This document shows positions 8,927 to 17,244 of a stretch of DNA of 64,000 nucleotides, one piece after another (position 1 is the stretch's first letter; each line of letters begins with the position of its first letter). This stretch comes from Akkermansia muciniphila (GTDB taxonomy: Bacteria > Verrucomicrobiota > Verrucomicrobiia > Verrucomicrobiales > Akkermansiaceae), in the NCBI RefSeq assembly GCF_900184965.1, contig NZ_FXYA01000214.1, forward strand, positions 165,594 to 229,593, given 5' to 3'. The position numbers were made by a program, and so were the translations under genes. The notes under the pieces are model-generated. The model saw nothing but the letters and a program-made list of their open reading frames with translations, made no database searches and was not told the DNA's origin.

Positions 8927-8995
8927 CGTAGTCTGACGGAAAAAAATCATAAAAATACTTGCGTAGTTGGAAAAAGCCTGTAATCTCCTTCCACC

Positions 8996-9205
8996 ATGAC
9001 CCGCAAAGGTGGTATCAATAAAACCCGCAAGGCAGTCGCCAAGCGTTTCAAGGTTACCGGCACGGGCAAGGTACTGCGCCGTAAACAGGGCAAGCGCCAC
9101 ATCCTCCAGAAGAAGTCCAGCAAGCGCAAGCGCCAGCTTGGCAAGGTGGCTCTGGTGGACGAGACGCAAGTCTGGGCAGTCAAGCAGAACCTGCCTTTCG
9201 CCTAA
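8996..9205 (+). CDS. rpmI: Ribosomal protein bL35
   Basis: A 69-residue, highly basic protein (MTRKGGINKTRKAVAKRFKV...) with the family's KTRK/KRF start and the HILQKKSSKRKRQLGK core. It is a structural component of the 50S subunit. It lies 149 bases upstream of rplT, the usual partner. infC, which commonly precedes rpmI, is not here; a membrane-protein gene ends 70 bases upstream instead. Confidence 0.95.
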   Translation: MTRKGGINKTRKAVAKRFKVTGTGKVLRRKQGKRHILQKKSSKRKRQLGKVALVDETQVWAVKQNLPFA

Positions 9206-9237
9206 ACCGCGGAAACGCTCGACTAATGCCGAGCTTT

Positions 9238-9256
9238 CCCCCCGCTGAACGGGGGG
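9238..9256 (+). promoter_or_regulatory. GC-rich hairpin in the rpmI-rplT leader
   Basis: CCCCCCG-loop CTGAA-CGGGGGG forms a strong stem between rpmI and rplT. No T-run follows, so it is more likely a regulatory or processing structure than a full terminator. L20 autoregulation through RNA structure is known in other bacteria; its presence here is inference. Confidence 0.45.
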
Positions 9257-9354
9257 CCTTCATGCAGCCTTCTTCCGATGAGAAGATAAGAACAGGCGAG
9301 ACTGCAGGGAGGTGAGGAAGAACAGTCTGTTCAAGATAGAAATAGAAATAAGCT

Positions 9355-9738
9355 ATGCCACGTGCCACTAATGGACCGGCCTCTCGCAAGCGCCGTAAGC
9401 GCATTCTCTTGCGCGCCAAGGGTTTCCGCGGTTTCCGCAGCAAACTCTTCCGCTACGCCAAGGATGCTGTTTACAAGGCTTGGCAGTATGAATACCGTGA
9501 CCGCAAGCGTCGGAAGGGACAATTCCGCCGTCTTTGGATTGCCCGTATTTCCGCTGCCGTCCGCGACCGCGGTCTGACCTATTCCCGCTTTATGGAAGGC
9601 TTGAAAGCCGCCAATATCGATTTGGACCGCAAGGTTCTTGCCGATTTGGCCGTCTCTGACGAAAAGGCTTTTGACGCCATCTTCGCTCAAGCGAAGAAAG
9701 CCATTGAAGCCAAGGATGGCGCCGCTCTCCGCGCCTGA
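9355..9738 (+). CDS. rplT: Ribosomal protein bL20
   Basis: A 127-residue basic protein beginning MPRATNGPASRKRRKRIL, with the family core GFRGFRSKLFRYAKDAV and WIARISAAVRDRGLTYSRFM. It binds 23S rRNA early in 50S assembly. The length is slightly above the typical 117-120 because of an alanine/lysine-rich C-terminal extension. It follows rpmI and is ended by a strong terminator. Confidence 0.97.
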   Translation: MPRATNGPASRKRRKRILLRAKGFRGFRSKLFRYAKDAVYKAWQYEYRDRKRRKGQFRRLWIARISAAVRDRGLTYSRFMEGLKAANIDLDRKVLADLAVSDEKAFDAIFAQAKKAIEAKDGAALRA

Positions 9739-9777
9739 ATGTGCGGGAGCATCCATCTGTTCAGTAAACGTTAACCG

Positions 9778-9812
9778 ACAGTCTCCGGAAAATTATTTCC
9801 GGAGGCTGTTTT
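9778..9812 (+). terminator. Rho-independent terminator after rplT
   Basis: ACAG-CTCCGGAAA pairs with TTTCCGGAG-CTGT around an ATTA loop, followed by TTTT. It closes the rpmI-rplT unit. Confidence 0.85.
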
Positions 9813-9950
9813 CATGTCCGGGAATAACGGTGCCGGTCGCCGGCATCTTTTGGAATCCGTTCGGAACATCAGCATTCACTTTGTCATTAGGACATCTTTG
9901 AAGCTTGTTCACCGGAGCGCTCCGTGGTAGCCTGAACAGCAAAAACTACC

Positions 9951-11396
9951 ATGGACAGCATTCTTTCCGTTCTTACCACCATCGCCATTATTTTCGGCGT
10001 GGTGATGTTGTTTAACTTCATGATTTTTATTCATGAGCTTGGTCATTTTTTCGCTGCCCGCTGGCGCGGTCTGTATGTGGACAGGTTTCAAATCTGGTTT
10101 GGCCGTCCCATCTGGAAAAAAACGGTGAACGGCGTACAGTGGGGGCTGGGCTGGATTCCGGCCGGCGGCTTTGTTTCCCTGCCTCAGATGGCTCCTATGG
10201 AGGCCATTGAAGGGCATGCGGAGCTTCCCAGGGATTTGAAGCCGGTCACTCCCCTGGACAAGATTATCGTGGCCGCCGCCGGTCCTGCCGCTTCTTTTCT
10301 GCTGGCTGTGTTGTTTGCCGTGGCCGTCTGGATAGTGGGCAAGCCGGATGTGGAGATGGGCGTGACTACGGTCGGTTTCGTTGCGCCGGACAGTCCTGCG
10401 GCGCAGGCCGGCATTCTGCCCGGGGACAGGATTGTGAAAGTGGACGGCCATCCTGTGGACAAGTGGGCGGGCAATATGGAAGGCGTGCGGGAGTTGATCA
10501 TGCTGGGCGAGCATGACCGTGTGGTTTTTACGGTGCAGAGGCCCGGACATGAAGGAGAGATGGAAATTGCCTGCGGATTCCGGATTCCGGAAACGTCCTG
10601 GTGGCAGCGCTCCGGCATGCGCCAGGTGGGATTGATGCAGGCCATGCCCTGCGTGATTGGGGAAGTGCTTCCCAATTCTCCTGCCGCTCTGGCCGGATTG
10701 AATCCGGGCGATAAGGTTACGGCCGCCAACGGAGAACGCCTCTGGAACCCTGCCGCGCTGGACGCTCTGCTGAAGAAGAATGAACCGCTCCTGCTGGATG
10801 TGACGGACAGGGCCGGGGTTGCAAGGCAGGTGAATATCCAGGGGAAGCTTCCGGAGAATTGGCACAATGGTGCGGACGGCTCCCTGCTCAGGGGGGCCCA
10901 GCCTATTCTGGGCGTGAGCTGGGACCTGAGCTCCGTGGGCCGTGACGTCACCGTCCATCCTTCTCCGTGGGCGCAGATCAAGCAGAGTCTGAAATGGATG
11001 GGGGATACCCTGGCGAAGGTGGCGGCCCCCGGCAGCAGCGTAGGCGTGGAGCACCTTTCCGGGCCTGTGGGAATTGCCAATCAGTTTTACAAGATGTTCT
11101 CTCTGGATGAGGGGTGGAAGCTGGCCCTGTGGTTTTCCGTGGTGTTGAACGTGAACCTGGCGATTCTGAATATTCTGCCTCTTCCGGTGGTGGATGGCGG
11201 CCATGTGGTCATGAATGCCATTGAATTGATTTTCCGGCGCCCCCTGAATGCAAAAGTCCTGGAATTCATCCAGTTCGGCTTTGTGTTCCTGCTGATGGGG
11301 TTCTTCCTGTTCGTGACATTCAAGGACGTGGGGGATTTCTTTGGCAAGAAGCCGGACAAGCTGCCCTCCCCGGTATTCAAGGCCGTCGCGGATTAG
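9951..11396 (+). CDS. rseP: RIP site-2 metalloprotease (RseP family)
   Basis: A 481-residue inner-membrane zinc protease that cuts transmembrane substrates such as anti-sigma factors and signal-peptide remnants. The zinc motif HELGH is at residues 28-32 in the first membrane helix. Two PDZ-like regions follow (around residues 135-200 and 215-280: DSPAAQAGILPGDRIVKVDG and NSPAALAGLNPGDKV). The third zinc ligand motif NILPLPVVDGGH is near residue 405, followed by the last helices. The dxr or bamA neighbours seen in proteobacteria are absent. The next gene begins 31 bases after the stop and may be co-transcribed. Confidence 0.93.
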   Translation: MDSILSVLTTIAIIFGVVMLFNFMIFIHELGHFFAARWRGLYVDRFQIWFGRPIWKKTVNGVQWGLGWIPAGGFVSLPQMAPMEAIEGHAELPRDLKPVTPLDKIIVAAAGPAASFLLAVLFAVAVWIVGKPDVEMGVTTVGFVAPDSPAAQAGILPGDRIVKVDGHPVDKWAGNMEGVRELIMLGEHDRVVFTVQRPGHEGEMEIACGFRIPETSWWQRSGMRQVGLMQAMPCVIGEVLPNSPAALAGLNPGDKVTAANGERLWNPAALDALLKKNEPLLLDVTDRAGVARQVNIQGKLPENWHNGADGSLLRGAQPILGVSWDLSSVGRDVTVHPSPWAQIKQSLKWMGDTLAKVAAPGSSVGVEHLSGPVGIANQFYKMFSLDEGWKLALWFSVVLNVNLAILNILPLPVVDGGHVVMNAIELIFRRPLNAKVLEFIQFGFVFLLMGFFLFVTFKDVGDFFGKKPDKLPSPVFKAVAD

Positions 11397-11427
11397 TTGC
11401 GGACGGCGTTTTATTCCGGCTTGTTCC

Positions 11428-12813
11428 ATGAAGCAGTCACTGGCGGCGCGTTTCCTGTTCCGGGTGGTGGTGCTGGCGTTTCTTGTGTATGCCATGCTGC
11501 TTACCTGGTGGACTCCTTTCACCGGGGACAGCTTGATGCATTCCGTGTTCGGGGCGGACCACCGCCTTGCCTTTCAGCCCGTGCTGGAGCGGTGCTGGTG
11601 GTCATACATGCACTGGAATCCCCGGCTGGGGGAATTCCTCGCTATTTTTACGGCTACGGCGGGGAAATGGCTTTTTCTGGCCGTCAATCCCTTCGTGCTT
11701 CTTTCCCTGGCGTTGATGATGTTTTTCCTGGCGCAGGGAAGAAGGGTAAATTCCGGAAACTGGCGGGATGTGCTGCTGTTTGCCGTGGGGGCGCTTCTTT
11801 TGCTTACGTCTTCATCCAGGCCGGGCATCACGATGTTCTGGCTGTCCGGAGGGACCAATTACGCATGGTCGGCCGCCATCTGGCTGGGTTTCCTGTGCCT
11901 GTACCGCTCCTTATGGGCAGGAACTTCCCGGATCCGGGACACTCCTTTTTCCTGGCTCTGGATAGGCGTCACGGCTTTTGCCGCCGGCATGACGAATGAG
12001 AACCAGGTTCCCGCGTCCCTGGGCATGCTGTTCGTGTACTGGTTTTACGCCCGCAGCCGGGGAATGGTTCTCCCCCGCTGGTTCTTCATTGGCTGGGGAT
12101 TCCATGCGTTGGGAGGGGCCTTTCTTCTGCTGGCCCCGGGCAATGCCGCCCGCCTTCATTCGGAAACGGCGGGCGGCGCAGCCGTCCTTCATTCCTGGGG
12201 GGAGCGTTTCGGCGCTATTCCGGAACTGGTAAACGCCTTTTATGAATTCATGCCTATTCCTAAAATGCTGCTGGCCGGTGCCGCCGCCGCTCTGATCCTG
12301 CTGACTGTGAAAGCGGGGATGAAAATCTGGCGGGGGGAGGCCGGGCGGCGCATGTGCGCCTCCCTGCTGTTTATTCTGGTGGCTCATGCCATGGCAATCA
12401 GCTTTTTTGTACGCGTGATTCCGGCATGGCACGCCATGTTTTCCGCTACGGTGTTGATGATGACGGGCATTTTGGGGTTGTACGGAGTATGGATGGAGGC
12501 TGTGCAAAGGCGCTGGATTCCATTCTGCGTACTGCTGGCGGCGGCTGGCGCGGCCCTGTGGATATGCTCCGGATATCTGGATGCTTTCCCCCGTATCCAC
12601 CGCCAGTGCGAGGAACGGAACATGTTCATCCGCCGTGAATTGGAACAAGGCAAGAAAAACATTACGGTTCCTCCTTATGATTCCGTGCCGTTGGCTCCTT
12701 ATGTTTCCGTGATGTGGCGCATGAGCAGCGGGGATCCGGATGAATTTATCAATCGTTCCATGGCCCGGTATTTGGGGATTGAAAGCATCCGGGTGGCTGT
12801 TCCAGAACCTTGA
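11428..12813 (+). CDS. DUF6056-like polytopic membrane protein
   Basis: A 461-residue membrane protein with ten or more hydrophobic helices. The first loop carries FTGDSLMHSVFGADHR and a middle segment contains SGGTNYAWSAAIWLG and LLLAPGNAARL, the PGN-type signature I associate with the DUF6056 family of GT-C-like proteins. The ATG at 11428 follows the rseP stop by 31 bases and leads straight into the first helix; longer in-frame starts would overlap rseP. The function is probably transfer or handling of lipid-linked sugars, but this is inferred from topology. A short hairpin and T-run follow the stop. Confidence 0.7.
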   Translation: MKQSLAARFLFRVVVLAFLVYAMLLTWWTPFTGDSLMHSVFGADHRLAFQPVLERCWWSYMHWNPRLGEFLAIFTATAGKWLFLAVNPFVLLSLALMMFFLAQGRRVNSGNWRDVLLFAVGALLLLTSSSRPGITMFWLSGGTNYAWSAAIWLGFLCLYRSLWAGTSRIRDTPFSWLWIGVTAFAAGMTNENQVPASLGMLFVYWFYARSRGMVLPRWFFIGWGFHALGGAFLLLAPGNAARLHSETAGGAAVLHSWGERFGAIPELVNAFYEFMPIPKMLLAGAAAALILLTVKAGMKIWRGEAGRRMCASLLFILVAHAMAISFFVRVIPAWHAMFSATVLMMTGILGLYGVWMEAVQRRWIPFCVLLAAAGAALWICSGYLDAFPRIHRQCEERNMFIRRELEQGKKNITVPPYDSVPLAPYVSVMWRMSSGDPDEFINRSMARYLGIESIRVAVPEP

Positions 12814-12837
12814 CGGCTTATTTTTTTGCCGTTTTAC
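12811..12837 (+). terminator. Terminator-like hairpin after the DUF6056 gene
   Basis: GACGGC pairs with GCCGTT around a T-rich loop, immediately after the stop and followed by TTTT. A short stem, so of moderate strength. Confidence 0.55.
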
Positions 12838-12885
12838 TGATCCATTTCCGGGCGGCCTTTTTTATTTAGCTGCCGGCTAATGTCC

Positions 12886-13059
12886 GCGGATCAACAATCC
12901 GGTGTCAATGGAAATCATGAAAACTTAATCATATACTACATTTATTTTTTATGGCATCAGTCATCTTCCATCAAGATGATAGAAATATATAACATGTTTA
13001 ATGAGAATAAAATGGATTTTTATTGAGACAACCCGGGACTCACCGGATTGTTGAACCGG
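12886..13059. repeat. 174-bp AT-rich element bounded by inverted repeats
   Basis: TCAACAATCCGGTG at 12891-12904 is the exact reverse complement of 13041-13054; one further mismatch extends the match to 18 bases. The interior is AT-rich and contains a small hairpin (TCATCTT/AAGATGA, 12959-12977). Size and end sequence (AATCC-G/T-GTGTCAA versus AATCCGTTGTCAA) resemble the element at 7149-7327, though the interiors do not align. It contains the promoter region of the next gene. Confidence 0.5.
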
Positions 13060-13075
13060 TTTACTCTCTTTTGTC

Positions 13076-13864
13076 ATGAAGAAATCCTTATTTTCTTTAG
13101 CTTTGATCGCGAGTTCCCTGCTTGCAGTACAGGCGGCGACGGTACAGATTGATTTCGGACGCAGTGACGCCACGACGGAAGGCGCTCTCAATATGAATTA
13201 TGATAACGCCACCGCCTCTTTGGGCAGCATGCCGGGAAGCGTTTCTTTGGCGTGGAGCACGGCCGGAGGATATGTATCGGAAAACGGTTATACCACCACC
13301 AAGACGGCTGAGGAAGAAGCCGATTGGAAAAATCCTTTCAACGGCAGCATGCCTTTCAGTCTGGGGGACTCCTTTCGTGACGGTCTTTTAACGCAAACGG
13401 CCGATGGTTCCGGTTATTTCATCGTAACGTTCAGTGGTCTTGCCGCCGGGGAATATGCCTTGTCCATCTTTGGAGGTTTCACAGGCAAGGACGTGTTTGC
13501 CGGTCAGACCTGGACGATTGGAAACGCCGATGCTTCCAATGCCGTGTGGACAAGCTTCGGTACAGACGCCAGCGGGAACTGGGCCGAAATTTCTTCCGTG
13601 ACGGGAGATAATTCCGGCGTTCTGACTCCGGGAAATGCTGGAGCTTCCAGCGCTACCGCCAATAAAGGGCTTTATTCCTCGGTGGAGAACATTGTCGTGG
13701 GGGAAGACGGAACGCTTACCCTTACGATTCAGGGGAATGGTTCCAGCTCTTACGGCCGGACGGCCCTCAATTATCTTGCCCTGACGCAGGTTCCGGAACC
13801 CGCTACGGCAGCATTGAGCCTGCTGGGCGCTGCTGCTCTGTTCCTGCGCCGCCGCAGGGCCTGA
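13076..13864 (+). CDS. PEP-CTERM sorting-domain secreted protein
   Basis: A 262-residue exported protein. Residues 1-20 are a Sec signal peptide (MKKSLFSLALIASSLLAVQA). The C-terminus has the PEP-CTERM tripartite signal: VPEPATAA, a short hydrophobic helix, and a terminal RRRRA cluster. Such proteins are processed by exosortase and are displayed or secreted. The body is rich in Ser, Thr, Gly and Asn, with no catalytic motif; an ATVQIDFGRSDATTEG start resembles proteins of the same kind in Akkermansia. No exosortase gene lies in the window. It is a monocistronic unit with its own terminator. Confidence 0.88.
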   Translation: MKKSLFSLALIASSLLAVQAATVQIDFGRSDATTEGALNMNYDNATASLGSMPGSVSLAWSTAGGYVSENGYTTTKTAEEEADWKNPFNGSMPFSLGDSFRDGLLTQTADGSGYFIVTFSGLAAGEYALSIFGGFTGKDVFAGQTWTIGNADASNAVWTSFGTDASGNWAEISSVTGDNSGVLTPGNAGASSATANKGLYSSVENIVVGEDGTLTLTIQGNGSSSYGRTALNYLALTQVPEPATAALSLLGAAALFLRRRRA

Positions 13865-13895
13865 CCCGGAAAGCAACAAAGCCTTGTTATCAACG

Positions 13896-13926
13896 CCGCT
13901 CCGTAATTCACACGGAGCGGTTTTTT
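13896..13926 (+). terminator. Rho-independent terminator after the PEP-CTERM gene
   Basis: CCGCTCCGT pairs with ACGGAGCGG around AATTCAC, followed by six T residues. Confidence 0.9.
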
Positions 13927-14078
13927 ATTTGGCGTTTTTCCTCTTCCTGTCTGTGCGGCAGGGCATTTCTATTCCAGCCTGTTTTCCGGGTTCCCCTTTT
14001 TCCCATACCGGAGATGAGCCGGAATTGGAATGAAGCGCGGGAAAATACAGGGAAACGGATTTGTCCGGAAAGAAAGGC

Positions 14079-17000
14079 TTATTGGATGGGAACGGTTTCC
14101 TTTAAGCAGGTGGAAACAATGATGCGCGTTATGCGTTCCAGCGGTATTCCGGTGATTCTGGACACAATGCGGGCATAAGCATTCAATTGGTTTGAGTGGC
14201 GCTCGCGCAGTTGTTCCGGGGATTCGGCATGATCCGTCTTGAAGTCCACGATGACGGCGGCTTCGTCATCAAGAATCAGCCTGTCAATGATGCCGGAAAT
14301 CCAGTTGTTCCCGTCAATGGCTTCAATACGCTGTTCCTTCATGATGCGCGCTGTTTCCGGAGGCGTGAAAAGTTCCCGGATGGATGGGATGTCCATGCAC
14401 TCCGTTACGATGCGTTCCGCCTCCGTAGCAGGGTGGAGAGCCCACTCCGGCTTGTTTTCATCATCCCAGCGGGTAATCCGTTCAAACACGGCGTGGACGG
14501 CGGAACCAAGCGCGGCGGCCTTCCCTGCGCCCGCGTGTTTTTCTCCCTGGAGCGGGGAGGCTTCCTCCGACAGGCCGGAAGGGGATATCCGTTCTCTGGC
14601 CAACGGTTTTTGCGTCGGCCATTTCAGCGCGCTTTCCTCCGCGCGTTTTTGTATGATTTCCGGGAATTCCGCGTACCACCCTTCAAGACCGCGGGAGTAC
14701 AGGCATGACGCTCCGGATTCCGGAAGTATGTCTTCCGTTCCCCGGTTGAGGGACCGGATAGAGGAACGGACCACTTTCCACATGGAATCTGCCGTCTCTT
14801 CTTCCTTGTCTTCCCGGTACGGGAGGATAACGTAAGTAGCCCGCTTGGCCCGGGTAAGCGCCACATACAGCTTGCAGAATCCGTCAAATTGCTGCCGCGC
14901 GCGCCATTCCCCGTAAAGTTCCCGGAATTGCGGAATTTCTTGATAGATTTCTTTGGGCGGTTTGATGACGATTCCTTCTATTCCACCATCCCTGTTTTTT
15001 TTGACGAAGTGAGTCAAATGCGTGGCGTTTGCGAAAGGAGTATCCCTGCCGATCTGGGGCAGGATGACGATGTCAAATCCCAGCCCTTTGGATTTGTGGA
15101 TGGTCATGATGCGGACAATTCCCGCGGCGGGATCTTCCCGCCGGGTCAGGTCCTCCATGCGCCTGATCCATTCATCCAGGGAAACGCCCTGTTCGTCTAC
15201 CTGTTCCGCCTCATTCTGCCAGACGGCCAGTCGGTCGCGGTGGAAGTCCGTCAGTTCCGTCCCTCCCCGGAGCAGGCGCCGTTCCAGTTCCTCCATGACG
15301 GCGGCGTAGCCCTCCCGTTCCAGCAGGAGGCGCCATTCTTTCCACCCCATGCTTTCCGGGCATCCCGGCGTGATGAGGGGTCGGAGCGGGGAATGGGTAA
15401 GCAGGCCGACGACAAAGGGATCTCCCGGCATCAGCAGCCAGCGGAAGAAGTACAGCAGGTTTTTCCCCAGCGGAGAGTCCACGCCTACCGGAACGTCGTC
15501 ACACACTTCTGCGGGGATGCCGTGATCCGTCAGCCATCCCTTGATGACAAGAGCCTGGTTCTTCGTACTGACCAGTATCGCTGTTTCCAGGCCGCGGCGC
15601 AGGGCCCCTGTACGCTCCAGAATATCAGCCGCCGCCTGGCATACCAGGTCATTGGCGGAGACGTTTTCCGTCTTGGGCGCCTGCCAGATTTGGGAGGCGC
15701 CGGGGCGGCCTTCCAGATGGGGGGCGCACCGGTGCTCCGGATATTCCCCCCATTGTTCCAGGGCGGCGGGTTCGCACCCGGGCGCTGTCCGGGCATAGTC
15801 GCAAATATCGTTGACCAGATCCAGCACAGGCTGGACGGAGCGGTAGGAAGTGGACATGCCGCGTTGTTCCAGTTGAAGCTGTGAAGAAACGGAGCGGAAC
15901 AGCTCCGGGTCTCCGCCGCGCCACTGGTACACGCTCTGCTTGATATCCCCCACCACGAAAATGCTGCCTTCATTTCCGGCCTTGGATTCCGCCAGGTCAT
16001 CCAGGAAAGGCTTGATGACGCGCCATTGGGGCTGGGACGTATCCTGAAATTCATCCAGCATCCAATGGTCGTAACGGCAGTACATGCGGTATTGCAGGTC
16101 CCGTTTGAGTTCCGGCGTAATGGTGCCCCCTCCCAGCATGCGCGTAACGTCGTGGAACAGGAACCTTCCCCTGTTGCGGACCAGGGAGGAGTATTTGTCC
16201 TCAAACAGGAGCATCAGTCCGTGCGTGGCGCGGGTGCGGCGCAGTACCTGCAGCGTCTCCATGCGTAGCCAGCTCTGGATGAGTTTTTCCAATAGCGGAG
16301 ACCAGTATTCAGCAAATTTGGCACGAGCCTTTTCCGGGGAGATGTCCGTCTTGGAACCGCTCTTTCCTCGGAACCAGACTTTACCCAGAAACGTGTAGGT
16401 GTTGAAACTTTTCAGATAACTGATGAAGTCTTCCCGCGTATTCGCTTCTCTTTTTTTCTCCGGTATGGGGGTGGCTTTGGCCTGTTCCAACAGGTCGTGC
16501 AGGACGGAGTCAAATTGTTCCAGGGGGACGGGAGGCGCCAGCTCCTCCTGCGTGAAGCCCAGCGTGACGGGGTTTCCCCACATCCCGGCATCCGGCACAT
16601 CCAGAAAAAGTTCGTGATAGGTGTCCAGGCGGCGCATCATGGAATTCTCCGCGTCCGCGGCTTCCGCGTCAGAATCCGCCCCGGAAAGGAAAGCGTCCTC
16701 AAAGTCCTTCCTTCGCTCCCTGTTTACGGAGCATTCCCGGTACAGGGAGAGCAGGGCTTCACGGCGCGCCAGTTTCTCCGCCGTGGGGTCAATCATGCTG
16801 AAGCCGCTGACTCCCAGTTCAAAGGCGCTGGCGGAGGCAATCTGGGCAAACAGGCTGTCAATGGTGCAGAGGTTGAGCCGCGCCAAATTCTGCACCAGAA
16901 TGTGCAGTAAATGGAGGAAGCGTTCCCGATGCAGGTTTTCCTCCTTCCATGCCTCCGGAGCGCCGGGCCAGAGGCCGGGCTCCCCATCCGTTCCCTTAAT

Positions 17001-17243
17001 GACCGCCCAGAGCCGTTCTTTCAGCCGCGCCGCGCCTGCTTCGTCCGCGGCCCCCGCGGCCAGGTCTGTCAGAATGCGGTCCTTGAACTCTCCCGCCGCT
17101 TTGCGGGTGAATGTAATGGCGATGAGGCGTTCGGGGTGGTTGCCGCCGTTCAGCGCCAGCAATCCCAGGAAACGCAGGGAGAGCTGGTAGGTTTTTCCCG
17201 TTCCGGCGGAAGCGGAGATCAACATGTTGGTCAGGAGCGGCAT
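14079..17243 (-). CDS. addA: AddA-type UvrD helicase/nuclease
   Basis: A 1054-residue RecB/AddA-like protein for double-strand break end processing and recombination. Walker A SASAGTGKT is at residues 11-19, the DEFQDTSQPQW Walker B/motif II lies in the middle, then VGDIKQSVYQWRGGDPELF (motif III region), KGLGFDIVILPQ and LYVALTRAKRATYV (motif VI). The C-terminal nuclease domain shows ISGIIDRLI...VIVDFKTDH and QLNAYARIV, the D-x-K...Q...Y signature of RecB-family nucleases. It starts one base after the addB stop, so the two are surely co-transcribed with addB first. Confidence 0.9.
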   Translation of the reverse strand: MPLLTNMLISASAGTGKTYQLSLRFLGLLALNGGNHPERLIAITFTRKAAGEFKDRILTDLAAGAADEAGAARLKERLWAVIKGTDGEPGLWPGAPEAWKEENLHRERFLHLLHILVQNLARLNLCTIDSLFAQIASASAFELGVSGFSMIDPTAEKLARREALLSLYRECSVNRERRKDFEDAFLSGADSDAEAADAENSMMRRLDTYHELFLDVPDAGMWGNPVTLGFTQEELAPPVPLEQFDSVLHDLLEQAKATPIPEKKREANTREDFISYLKSFNTYTFLGKVWFRGKSGSKTDISPEKARAKFAEYWSPLLEKLIQSWLRMETLQVLRRTRATHGLMLLFEDKYSSLVRNRGRFLFHDVTRMLGGGTITPELKRDLQYRMYCRYDHWMLDEFQDTSQPQWRVIKPFLDDLAESKAGNEGSIFVVGDIKQSVYQWRGGDPELFRSVSSQLQLEQRGMSTSYRSVQPVLDLVNDICDYARTAPGCEPAALEQWGEYPEHRCAPHLEGRPGASQIWQAPKTENVSANDLVCQAAADILERTGALRRGLETAILVSTKNQALVIKGWLTDHGIPAEVCDDVPVGVDSPLGKNLLYFFRWLLMPGDPFVVGLLTHSPLRPLITPGCPESMGWKEWRLLLEREGYAAVMEELERRLLRGGTELTDFHRDRLAVWQNEAEQVDEQGVSLDEWIRRMEDLTRREDPAAGIVRIMTIHKSKGLGFDIVILPQIGRDTPFANATHLTHFVKKNRDGGIEGIVIKPPKEIYQEIPQFRELYGEWRARQQFDGFCKLYVALTRAKRATYVILPYREDKEEETADSMWKVVRSSIRSLNRGTEDILPESGASCLYSRGLEGWYAEFPEIIQKRAEESALKWPTQKPLARERISPSGLSEEASPLQGEKHAGAGKAAALGSAVHAVFERITRWDDENKPEWALHPATEAERIVTECMDIPSIRELFTPPETARIMKEQRIEAIDGNNWISGIIDRLILDDEAAVIVDFKTDHAESPEQLRERHSNQLNAYARIVSRITGIPLERITRIIVSTCLKETVPIQ

Positions 17244-17244
17244 C

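Noticed and set aside
9909..11522. Long minus-strand ORF opposite rseP
   Set aside because: Rich in His, Gln and Arg with no family motif, and it mirrors the clear rseP reading frame; antisense shadow of a high-GC gene.
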